Origin: Geosiphon pyriformis
Taxonomy: Eukaryota > Glomeromycota > Glomeromycetes > Archaeosporales > Geosiphonaceae
DNA length: 60,966 nucleotides
Assembly: GCA_016748015.1 (NCBI GenBank)
Contig: JAAOMT010000703.1
Coordinates: 879,980 to 940,945 of the forward strand
Reading direction: 5' to 3'
Both the position numbers and the translations under genes were made by a program. Under the pieces are notes generated by a model. That model made no database searches. It saw only the letters and a list, made by a program, of their open reading frames with translations, and was not told the DNA's origin. This document shows, piece by piece, positions 50,801-60,799 of this stretch (within the stretch, counting starts at the first letter, position 1; every line of letters starts with the position of its first letter).

Positions 50801-51967
50801 CAAAAGTACTACAAGCTGAGGAGATCTTATTAGAAAGAATTTTGGAAAGAACTTTGTAAGCTGTTTTAATCAAAGCAATAGAACGAGTATTTGTCAGAAC
50901 GCCCTTCCACTCATAAAGTTTGGAAATTATTGAGACCCAAGCCTCTTTCCAAGAACTGGGCACAGATCCACCAACCAAACATGAATTCAAAAGTACCAAG
51001 AGCATATTCAGAACAGATTTATTGCAATGCTTCCAAAGTTCATTTAAGATACCCGAGAGACCAGCAGCTTTGCCATTAGGCAGATTAGATACCACCCCAA
51101 AAAATTCATCAAATTCAATTGAACACATCACACCAGAAAAAGCTCCATCAAAAACATATTCCAAAGGCTAATACTGACAATACCACTCACTAGAAACATC
51201 AGAAACTGTTTAATGTTTCCAAGTTCAATCTTTTATAATTGTGTTCATCTTAGACTTAACCAAACCAGGTTCTAAAACCAGCTCATTATTGACAACCAGA
51301 TGGTCAAGCACTACCTTGTAAAATGGATACTCCAATACACTTCTGATAGTATGACCCTTATTTGTTTCAAAGCTTTCTATTCTTTTATCTATAGCAGACC
51401 TGATGTTTGCTTCCTTGGCCCTTAGAAATTCCACACATTTCAGTGCATGATAAAATTTTCTGATGATACAGAAAGCTGAACAAACATGATCAAAAGTTGC
51501 ATCAGAGTCCATTAAATATTGAATAACTGAAGCCTTAGCACTGTTTAGAGAACATCAACACTTTATAAGAGAAACAAAATCATCAACATTAGCTTTCTGA
51601 GAAGCCCTAACAATCTTTGAAACCAAAAGTTCCAATCTATGAAACTTCGAAGATTTTTTGATAAAGATGTGACCAAAGTCCTTAAACCATTTCTTTTTAA
51701 ATATTTCATTAGCTGATAACATAACAGACTTGCAAATAGTATTCCACATCACATTCAAATCTGAGAATCACTTGGAAGCAATAAAATCATCAAAGAACAT
51801 AGCAGCATTAGCTACTAAAGCATTCTTAAATCTGGTCCACATAGCAATATTAGCACTCTTAAAATTAAACTTTCAACAATCTTTATTCACTTGCTTGCAA
51901 AGAGAATTCAACTGCACATCTAACAAGCCACCCAAATCCATGGACACAGAAACAGCTTGATAATCAG
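47835..51967 (-). mobile_element. LINE (minus strand), interrupted by the gypsy element
   Basis: Read on the minus strand it contains the distal endonuclease, RT, RNase H, C-terminal finger and the common 3' UTR (47,840-47,960; landmarks cactacacatgac and tccaaatactacttag on the plus strand). It belongs to the same family as the LINE at 13.1 kb. It stops abruptly at 51,967, where the LTR begins, in the middle of the endonuclease. The missing 5' part is expected to the right of this window. Confidence 0.85.
48093..51967 (-). pseudogene. LINE ORF2, 5' cut off by LTR insertion
   Basis: In reading order: the end of the endonuclease at 51,967-51,900 (DYQAVSVS, equivalent to TDHKAVSVS), FETNKGHTIRSVLEYPFYKVVLDHLVV (51,430-51,290), RT (51,164-50,200) with SNLPNGKAAGLSGILNELWKH, SACSTFDVLHGDNFSVLKS, motif A LQDIWKAYDLVGW with its Asp intact, and a catalytic box reading FVDN instead of FVDD (about 50,315). 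RNase H (49,553-49,032): YTDSSLKNLG, TLAELQAIVLALK and LFSDS. Finger CLYCEKVEMSDHVFSC near 48,450-48,500. The frame is broken by stops (for example TGA in place of Trp just before motif A) and shifts. Confidence 0.85.
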
Positions 51968-52834
51968 TGTTATGATTTAAGAATTTAGCAAAAAGAATCA
52001 TAAAAATAATACAAACTATTCAATCATAATATAGCACAGTAATAATCTTAGAAAGGTAATAATTAACATAGTAGCAAACACCATCTCACAATAGTAGCAA
52101 GCACCAGTTCACAATAGCAGCCAACACCAACTGGTGATAGCAGCAAACACCAGGTTGAAATATCAAAAAGAAAGTATTTTCTCATAGAACTACAAACATG
52201 TATATATACAGTAGTTTTAATATTGGGAAATAATCAATCAAGTAATAAAAATCATAACTTATCAAGCAACAGATCCAATTTTATCCAACAAACTCCACTT
52301 TAAATCATACTTTCAAATTAAATATCCCAAGAAACCTTTAAAAATCAAAAAGAAATGAAAAAAAATATTTAAAACGGAACTATCACAACCCAAAGTATTA
52401 AGAAACTTACTTGTATTATTTATTGAATGAAACTATCATTCATCAACTGAATCCCTTAGAAGAATAATCCTTGATCAAGATTATTCACATTGTTACTAAT
52501 TGATAAAAGCTTTATTGTGAGAATTAGAAAAGCACTAAAGACCATTAACATTCTGTGTTTCTAGATTAGAAAAACACATCAGGCAATTGCAAAGATAGCC
52601 TCAGAGAAGACCCCAGACAGTGGGTAGATTTCAGTTCAGCCTCTAAGAAGGAGTACATAAACACACACAACAATCAAGAATTAAAGAATAACTTACATCG
52701 CAACAGTAAAAAGAAAGCCTTCAGTGTAACAGTGACATTATCACACAAATAGAATTAAGGAACTCACAAAAAACTGATTGCAATTAAAGTGGGATATCAG
52801 CAATTAAATATAACAAAAAAACCATCCCGTAACA
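51968..52834 (+). repeat. 5' LTR
   Basis: An 867-base LTR begins TGTTA and ends TAACA, a perfect 5-base terminal inverted repeat. Four 23-base tandem units lie near its start. Compared with the 3' LTR it carries A at four positions where the 3' LTR has G. Confidence 0.85.
52068..52159 (+). repeat. Four 23-bp tandem repeats in the LTR
   Basis: Units start at 52,068, 52,091, 52,114 and 52,137 with consensus atagyagcaaacaccannt. They recur in the 3' LTR from 60,900. The position in U3 suggests enhancer-like repeats. Confidence 0.8.
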
Positions 52835-52836
52835 TT

Positions 52837-52853
52837 TGGTGAACCCTATGAAG
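52837..52853 (+). other. Candidate primer-binding site
   Basis: TGGTGAACCCTATGAAG starts two bases after the LTR end. Its TGG pairs with the CCA end of a tRNA. The matching tRNA is not identified. Confidence 0.5.
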
Positions 52854-52916
52854 AAAGAAAATCAAAAAGGAAATAATAATTAGCAATAATTCATTGCTAA
52901 AAAGAAAAAGACAAAA

Positions 52917-54584
52917 GTGGCAACAAAAACCCCTAATCTTACTGTTCTTGAATTCTGCCATGCTATTTACACACAAAATCAAAGTGATCTTGGATTACCA
53001 GAAGAGTGTTGTCCAGCAGAATCTGCTCTCACTTATTATGTCAATGCCAGAATAAATTATCATATAGGAAAGGAAGAAGAACCACACAACGCAAAACTTG
53101 GATTGTATAGAGAATTATCACAATACACTACAAAAAAAGTAGCAGTAATAGCCGCAATTATTGTCAAAATCCATCGAGAAATTGAGCAATATGCCAACAA
53201 AAATTTTCCAATATCCACAGGAAACACTAAGGAACGTGCCAACAAAACCAAAGAAAATTTAGAAACTAATCAGGAAAGTAACCAGCAAAAACTAAGAACA
53301 CCAGCTCAAACGCCAAAGAAAACTGTCACTCAATCAATAAAGAAACAATGTATTTATTCACTAGAAGATAAATCATACCATTTTTCACCAGAAAATAAGA
53401 TACAAATTCCATTAGGAGCTGCATCATCATCAACATCAACTCCACAAACGCCAAGAACTCCTAGTTATACTGATAAAATTAAACAACGTAACTGGGGAGA
53501 CATACCAATTACAGGAGGATATTCATCACTATTCCAAAACCCTCTTTTTCAGCCAAAATTTAGAATGGGGTTTGAAAATCGTGAAGAGGAGTCTGAATTG
53601 GAATTCGAAAAAGAGACCAGTGAAAAAACAATCACAAGACCAGTCACTGGAACAAGCAGCCAGTCCAGAAACCAAGAAACTCATGATCAAGAGGAAGAAC
53701 CGGATATAAGGGAAGCCACCTTTAGGAATGCTCAAGGAAATATCATCCCATCTCTTCTTAGACCAATAAACCCACCAGCAGAAAACAGCAACAAAATGAC
53801 CACACCATACATTGTAAGACTAACAGATTTCTCAGGAGAAGAAAAAGAAACGGACATGCACACATGGTTCAGAGAAGCACAAAAAGCCATTCAAGCAAAT
53901 AACTGGAATGACCAAAGAGCAATTCAAACATTACCTTTCTTCTTGAAAGGCACAGCCGACTTGTGGTATCAAAGCCTGGAAACAAAACCCATGAGCTTCG
54001 CCGAATTTAAAAATGCACTCCTGGAGTATTTTAGTGACCCAAATGCCATAATCCAACTACAGAACAAATTCAATACTATCAAGCAAAATACCGGTGAAAC
54101 TGTCACCCAATACCTTGCTCGATTCAATCGAATTCACCGTCAAATTGAAGCGATTGAACAAGGATACTACACTGATTCTCAGGTTTTAAATCAGTTTATT
54201 AGAAGATTAAAAAGCAGCATTTTAGGAAAAGTACGCCCTGCCCACCCTAATTCCTTACCAGAAGCCATTACGCTCGCCAAAGCCCTTAAATCGGCTGAGA
54301 AAGAAGCTAACCATAGTCAAATGGTTAACATAGTAATGGAAAAAAATAAGACAGAAACATTAGAGAAAAGAGTAATGCGATTAGGGGAGGAACTCTCTAA
54401 GAAAATAGAAAGTTACCTCATCCCAGATCCGAGAAAAAATACATACCAACCACCCCAAAGACACAGCCAGGAAGTCAGCAACAGTCGAAATAATCGCTCG
54501 TCACGCCAGGAATTCAGAACAGAAACGTGCGCCTGCCATTTTTGCAAACATGTAGGACATTTGATTAGTCAATATCGAACGTAA
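52917..54584 (+). pseudogene. Gag of the gypsy element
   Basis: A 555-residue open stretch. Residues 1-295 are hydrophilic with Gln/Asn/Thr-rich low complexity. The retrotransposon capsid domain is about 300-430 (FSGEEKETDMHTWFREAQKA, FFLKGTADLWYQSL, FKNALLEYFSDPNA, VTQYLARFNRIHRQI). A nucleocapsid zinc knuckle follows at about 540-553, CHFCKHVGHLISQY, whose last ligand is Tyr instead of Cys (one G-to-A change). The first codon used is unclear: ATG at 52,917 is not directly visible as the only choice. The frame continues beyond the TAA at 54,582 into protease, so gag and protease were one polyprotein or readthrough product. Confidence 0.85.
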
Positions 54585-55583
54585 ATGATACAGGAAGCAC
54601 GTGAAAATAATTACTATGCACCACCCCAAATGCCCAGAAACCAGTACACGCCAATACCATGCCAATATCCCACCACGTATCAAAATCAAGGAGCTTACCA
54701 GCAACAGCCCATGATAGCCAATCCGAATTGGTGTCCCAAGACCCGAAATCAGCCCATGTGGAACCAGAACGTGTTGGTCCAGAGGAATCCAAACCACGCC
54801 GGAACCAATCAGCAAACCAATCCAAACTACCAAAATTATTAACAAACTTACCTTAATATACTGGAAAACCTGATCATTGGAAACAATGATGGTAGAAACA
54901 TAAACAGAACCAAGAATTCCTCCAAATTGAGCCAGACAATACCACCAGCAGTTGCCACCAAAAATAGCAGCCTCGCAGCTATTTTTCCTTTTGAATTAGA
55001 GGAAAACGAGGCTATGTTCAATGGAACAGCATTGGATGAAAAATGCCCAATCACTGCTATGTATACGGAAGCCACTGTAAACAATACTCCAATCAAACTT
55101 ATCTTAAACAGTAGATCCGCTGGAAGCATCGTAATGCTTCAATTAGTAAACCAACTGGGTTTCAAAGTTGATTGTGCCACGATGTCCCAAATCATAATAG
55201 CCGATAGAAGTACAAAGCTGTCTCATGACGAAATCGACTCATTCCCTTTCGAAATTAACGGCATAGTAATACCTACAAAAGTATTAATAATAGACACTAC
55301 ACAATATCAAGTATTAGTAGAGAATGACTGGTTAACAAAAGCCAACGCCACCCTAGACTGGACCACCCAAGAGCTTCTGATTAATTATAATGGCCACCAG
55401 GCCAAAATTCCAGCCACCTGTGGCCACTTCCAAAAACCCAGCACCAACCAAAGACCTACCTTTGAATTTGAGGAAAATCCAGCACTACCAGCCATCGAAA
55501 CCTATCAGCTCTCTTGGGCTGATGACCAAAAAACAGGACTACCAGCCGTACCAACGTGGACCAGCGAAGAAAGATCTGAATAG
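54585..55583 (+). pseudogene. Protease region of the gypsy element
   Basis: Same frame as gag, after stops at 54,582 and 54,840. A Pro/Gln/Asn-rich linker precedes an aspartic-protease fold with LILNSRSAGSIV at about 55,098-55,133, where the catalytic Asp-Ser/Thr-Gly triplet has become Asn-Ser-Arg (two G-to-A changes). The flap and second half (TKVLIIDTTQYQVLVENDWL) are recognisable. The protease that matured the polyprotein is therefore inactive. Confidence 0.8.
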
Positions 55584-56335
55584 AACCAGGTAAGTTCACG
55601 AAGAAACCACCAGCAACACAGACCAAAGCTAGAATGCTCGGTTTGCAAGAAGAAACTCTCATCTATAACTGCATGCAGTACACCGGACAAAGACCCAAGA
55701 AACTTCACCCACTACTATTGTAACTGTTGTAACAAAAAAAAATATGGTTACCCAGAAAGACATGGAAAATGGGACGAGGAACCATGCTTCGCTTGTGGAG
55801 AACTGTTACCAAAAAGGTGCGACTGGAACGACTTACCAGACAGAGGAGGAACGTGTGACGCAACTTGCCAATACACAATCCTCATCTGTGACTGGGTAAG
55901 AAGAGGAATGCCATTCGAAGCAGTGTTCAACAAAGTGTTAAAAAGACTACAGCACTACCTACACGACGAAAATGAGTTGTACAACACCACACAAGCCAAA
56001 GTAAGAGGAGGAACTGCCGAAGAAATACAACATTGGAAAGAGTCAGCCGAAGTAGCCAACAAAGTCACCAGCTACAACATGTTCAACCCAGTGGATGAAT
56101 TCCAGGACTACTACCAACAACTATGCCCCACTTGACAAGAGCAAGAACAATACCTCGCCCAAATCAACACTTACCTCTGCAAAAACTGTCTCATTCCGTG
56201 CCAAAATCAGTGCTGTGAAGAGTGTCAAGATGAAAAAGACTTAGAAAGAAAAATAGAAATTGAGAATCAGCAGTCTCAAAATCAATCAATAAATCAACAA
56301 GACTCACCTGATGGTCCCAAGTCAGAAAAATTTGT
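55584..56335 (+). pseudogene. Cysteine-rich block of unknown function between protease and dUTPase
   Basis: Still in the gag-protease frame (stops at 55,581 and 56,133). It has repeated C-x2-C pairs: CSVC, CNCC, CFAC, a CDATC group, and later CKNC and CCEEC, with a helical stretch between (VFNKVLKRLQHYLHDENELY). The spacing suggests several zinc-binding knots. I do not recognise the domain; it is not the usual nucleocapsid knuckle. About 250 residues. Confidence 0.6.
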
Positions 56336-56830
56336 AGCCTATACCGACTTAGAACAGGTGACCGATATCCGATACTTTGACAACGGGCACTTAAAAATAA
56401 TACCTGAAAGAGCCTATCTAACCGACACCGGATTCGATCTACGTTATCCAGAAGACCAATCCACAATGTTACCACCCAGGAGCATCACCAAAATCGACCT
56501 AAAAATAGCGGTTGAAATTCCGCCAGGAATAATGGTTCAAATGGCGTCGTGATCAAGCCTCGCGAAAAAGGAATAAGCATTCAAGAAGAAGTAATTGACT
56601 CCAGATACACTGAAAATTTGATGGTTTTGCTACAGAACAATTCAGAAAAGCCTTATACTATTGAATCTAAGGAAAAGATTGCACAAGCAATTTTCCTACC
56701 ATTGGTAAAAATTGGGAAATTCGTGCCAGTAGAAAATCATGAGGAATTGTCACAAACAATGAGAGGAACTTTTGGTTTCGGATCGACAAGAAAAGGAATT
56801 GAAGCAAATTTCGCTGAAACAATAGAGGAA
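56336..56830 (+). pseudogene. dUTPase domain inside the gypsy polyprotein
   Basis: All five motifs of trimeric dUTPases are present in order: motif 1 TGFDLRYPED (about 56,430), motif 2 xSSLAKKGI (56,550-56,576, first Arg replaced by a TGA stop), motif 3 EVIDSRY (56,590), motif 4 KIAQ (56,680) and motif 5 RGTFGFGSTR (56,760-56,790). A one-base loss around 56,566 shifts the frame from the gag frame to that of RT. The enzyme hydrolyses dUTP to dUMP, lowering uracil incorporation during reverse transcription. It is dead here because of the stop and the shift. Confidence 0.82.
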
Positions 56831-58624
56831 AAAGGCGAAGTAATTAAAAATGAGTGGTTCATTACACTCTTACCATATGGAAAATCAGAAATAAGAATAA
56901 AAAGAACAATTAAAAAAAAAGACCTAATATTTGAGCCCTACCCAGAAACTTGCCAACAGTTTTTTATAGGACTTACTAACCTTTTTATTCCAGCTGATAA
57001 AGCTCAATGGATAAAAATTCCTATTGCAAACACCACAGAAGAACCCGTCTACATTCCGGAAGATACCATCATTGGATACCTCAGAACGGAGCTAGAAAAC
57101 ATGTCAACACCACAAGAAATTCTAAATTTCCCAGAAATTGCCCTCTACTGTGAACTCACTTCAATAAATTGGCAACAACCGTTAGAATGCTATCAATTTA
57201 TGCCAGAAGAATTGGCCAAATTAAACATTGGAACAATGGATCTTGACCAACAGCGACAATTAAAAGCATTAATTTTAAAATACTCTGATATATTTTCAAG
57301 AAATGGCGAATTTGGAAGAACCAACTTGGTTCAACACCAAATCCCCACTGGAGATGCCAGACCTGAAAAACAACGCGCTTACCATGTCCCACCAATGGAG
57401 CATAATTTTATCAGAGAAGAAGTCCAAAGCATGTTAGAAAAAAGAATAATACAACCATCAATGAGCCCATAGTTCTCACCAGTTGTTTTAGTAAGGAAAA
57501 AAAACGGAAAAATTAGATTTTGCGTCAACTATCACAAACTAAACAGCAAAACAACCAAAGACTCATACCCAATACCATTAATTGATGAAATCTTCAACGT
57601 TTTTGGAGGAGCAAAATGGTTTTCTACACTGAACTTGACCAGTGGGTACTGGCAAGTGGAAATGGACCCAAAGGACAGGCATAAAACAGCATTCACAACA
57701 CAAAATAGCAATTATGAGTTCAATGTAATGCCATTTGGATTAACAAATGCTCCCACGACATTCCAAAGACTAATAGACGTAATTTACTCCGGAATTCTGT
57801 GACAATCCGTTGTTGTCTACTTGGATGATACAAATGTTTTCTCATCAAAATTCACGGATCATCTCCAACATTTACAACAAGTTTTTGAGAGATTGAGACA
57901 CACTGGACTTAAACTAAATCTAGAAAAATGTTTCTTTGGGAAAAATGAGCTAGCATTTTTAGGACACGTAGTTGGAAAAAATGGAATAAAACCAGATCCA
58001 TCAAAAATAGACAAAGTGAAAAATTTTCCAGTACCTCAAAACATTTCAGAAGTTAGAAGCTTTTTAGGACTCGCATCTTACTACCGCCACTTTGTAGAAA
58101 ACTTTTCAAACATCACCAAACCCCTTAATTACCTACTATCTAAAAATATAAAGTTTGAATGGACTGAAGCACAACAAAAAGCTTTTGAGTACCTTAGACA
58201 AAAGCTTATTGAATTACCAATAATAATCTATCCGAATTTCAACAAAAAATTCAGTTTGGCCACAGATGCCTCTGGAACTGGACTTGGAGCCATTCTGTCA
58301 CAAAAAGATGATAATGGAAGAGAACGTGTAATTGCTTATGCCAGCAGAAGTCTCAGTACAGCAGAACAAAACTATGCAGCACATGAACTTGAATGCTTAG
58401 CAGTAGTCTGGAGTTGTGTTCACTTTGACACATATTTACGGTACCAACCCTTTGAGATTACGACAGATCATAGAGGTCTGGTCTGGTTAAATAACAAGAA
58501 AGTGCTAAAAGGAAAATACGCCAGATGGTCACAAACGTTAGCACCATACAATTATATTATCAAATACAAAGAAGATACCAAAAATGCTAATGCCGACTGT
58601 TTGTCAAGAATGAGACACACATAA
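56831..58624 (+). pseudogene. Reverse transcriptase and RNase H of the gypsy element
   Basis: The frame runs from 56,549 to 58,624 with stops at 57,470 and about 57,800. RT: IIQPSMSP, KIRFCVNYHKLNS (where Asp is typical), FSTLNLTSGYWQVEM (catalytic Asp of motif A replaced by Asn), FNVMPFGLTNAPTTFQRL, then VVVYLDDTNVFS with YLDD intact, and FLGHVVGKNGIKPDP. RNase H: FSLATDASGTGLGAIL, HELECLAVVW and ITTDHRGLVWL, acidic residues intact; it ends NADCLSRM. The stops fit Trp-to-stop by one G-to-A. The linker 56,830-57,200 between dUTPase and RT is unassigned. Confidence 0.88.
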
Positions 58625-58653
58625 AAATTACCAACCCATCCGCCACAACAACA

Positions 58654-60033
58654 ATGAACAACCACCTTTACAAAAACCTCAGCCAATACTTAGAAACACT
58701 ACAAATAAATGAAGAAATGCCAGTAAAAGAGCTAATTAAGCTCCAAAAATTAGCAAAACACTATTTCATCCAAAATCACATACTTTATTACTGGAATTGA
58801 CAAAATTCAGATAATTCATTAAGAGTTATAACCACGGATGAAAAAGAAACTATCTTATTTAACATGCATTCAGATATTTATTCAGGCCACTTTGGAAAAA
58901 CAGCAACCATCCAACGTACAACTAGCCGTTACTATTAGCCAAAAATGAGTTCAAACATAATCCAATACATAAAAAATTGTGACCCATGCCAATGAAAAGA
59001 AGGAGCAAAAACAACGGAATTATTAAGACCAATAAAAGTTGGACAGTCATTTGACAGAATTGGAATTGATTTAGTTGGACCCTTACTAATAACAACAAGA
59101 AACAACCGTTATATTGCAGTAGCCATGGACTATCTCACCAAATGGCCAGAAGCTAGAGCTATTAAAACAGCTGATGCTATTTCTATAGCTCAATTCGTAC
59201 ATGAAGACTTAATTTGCCAACATGGATGTTCACAAGAATTGCTATCAGATCAAGGCACACACTTCGTAAACAGCACCTTAAAAGAACTTAGCCAAAAATT
59301 TGGAATCAAGCGACCACTGTCATCACCATACCACCCTCAAACAAATGGATTAATTGAAAGATTTAATCGCACATTATGCGAATCACTGGCAAAAATTAGT
59401 AACGAACATAAAAAAGAATGGGATTTGTTCATACCAGCAGTACTACTAGCATATAGAACAGTAAAACAAGATACTACACAATTCACACTGTTTGAACTAG
59501 TTTATGGAAGAAAAGCCACATTACCAGTTGAACTTACTATCCCAACTTATCCAAGTGACACTATCACGGAAGCAACATTCCAGGAAACACTACTTAGAAG
59601 AACATACAAATTAATGAGAACTTTAGAAAACAAAAGAAGAAAAGCAGCACAAAATATTGAACAATCACAAAAACAACAAAAAGTGAGACATGATAACCAG
59701 TTACCAGATAATATAATTAGCTACAAAATTGGAGATAAAGTATTGTTGCATCGTACAAAAATGGAAAAACAGTGGAGTGGAAAATTTGATCACAAGTGGG
59801 ATGGACCATTTTATATTCACGAAATACTTGGAAATGGAGCATACAAGCTAAGACTAGATGATAAAATATTAAGAAAAGCAGCACATGGTAACCGGCTGAA
59901 ATTCTATTACAGTAAACCAGTAATAACAACAAAAACACCCAGAATTGGAACACAATTACCTTTAATTCTACCAGAACAAATTCCACGAGATTTAGAACCA
60001 ATAGTTTTAATTGAACATTATTCGAAAAGATAA
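58654..60033 (+). pseudogene. Integrase of the gypsy element
   Basis: A different frame from RNase H (shift between 58,624 and 58,654), with stops near 58,798, 58,935 and 58,994. The HHCC zinc domain is HSDIYSGHFGK then CDPC; the catalytic core keeps D, D and E: GIDLVGP, LLSDQGTHF and HPQTNGLIERFNRTL. The C-terminal domain includes YKIGDKVLLHRTKMEKQWSGKFDHKWDGPFYIHEI, the GPY/F-type module. No chromodomain is evident. Confidence 0.88.
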
Positions 60034-60786
60034 TTAATCTTAGATTACAGCAAAAATGATTTAACAACCATAAAAACGCATGCAAAAGATTCCAAAATAA
60101 CATTCAAAATTAAAACAATGATACTTATTCCAGAAAACATCAACAATATAACTTAACAATTAGTTGAAAGCTTATAACAATTAAAATCTGATCTAGAAAT
60201 TACAGTTAATAGCTCCAAAATAACATACATAAAAAGAACAATAGAAAATCCAAAAACAAGAAAAGAACATAATTTCGAACCATATAATATTGCCAAATAT
60301 AACAACAAATTTATTAGCAAAGTTATTGAAAAATTAGAGATAGCATTGGGCAATACATTAATAATAGAAGAAATAGAAATAAGTGAATTAACACCAGACA
60401 TATTTAGCAACTTGAAAACAAAATTTTCAATTAATTACTGTTATTATCAACTAAGAAAGCACTTGAACATACAAACATTATACTCAAAAGACTTAACTAG
60501 AGTGTTTGACAAAACAACTATCCAACTATTAGAACCTTTCATTGGAAAAACCAACACTACATTCCATTCAAAAACAGTTTACAGAATTTTCAAAACATTT
60601 GAAAACTGTCACAAATTATTGTTGGACCCAACCATGAACATAATAACAACCAACAGTATTGGACGACTTACCAACTCGCAATTTTAAGAATTACAACAAC
60701 AAATTAATAACACAGTATTGAACCACTATAGTAACTTAGAATTTAATGAAGAAATTAACTTCAATTTCGACAGAGCTCAATCTTGA
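60034..60786 (+). pseudogene. C-terminal extension after integrase, unknown function
   Basis: The integrase frame continues, separated only by TAA stops (60,031 and two more before 60,180) and a later stop at 60,685. It gives about 250 residues ending just before the polypurine tract. Visible pieces include NTLIIEEIEISELTPDIFSN, FSINYCYYQLRKHLNIQ and PFIGKTNTTFHSKTVYRIF. I do not recognise a family. Each TAA could come from CAA by one C-to-T. Confidence 0.55.
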
Positions 60787-60796
60787 AAGGAGGGGA
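60785..60796 (+). other. Polypurine tract
   Basis: gaaaggagggga lies directly before the 3' LTR, where second-strand synthesis is primed. Confidence 0.8.
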
Positions 60797-60799
60797 TAA

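Noticed and set aside
52068..52159. CRISPR-like repeat array
   Set aside because: Units are directly tandem with no spacers, lie inside an LTR, and the host is eukaryotic.
56540..56575. Programmed frameshift between the dUTPase halves
   Set aside because: The shift falls within motif 2 of a compact domain and next to a stop, which is better explained by a one-base deletion in an A/G run than by a programmed site.
52917..60786. Alternative genetic code (TGA or TAA read as an amino acid) to explain stops in retroelement frames
   Set aside because: All four host genes use standard stops and show none inside their frames; stops in elements fit C-to-T or G-to-A decay.
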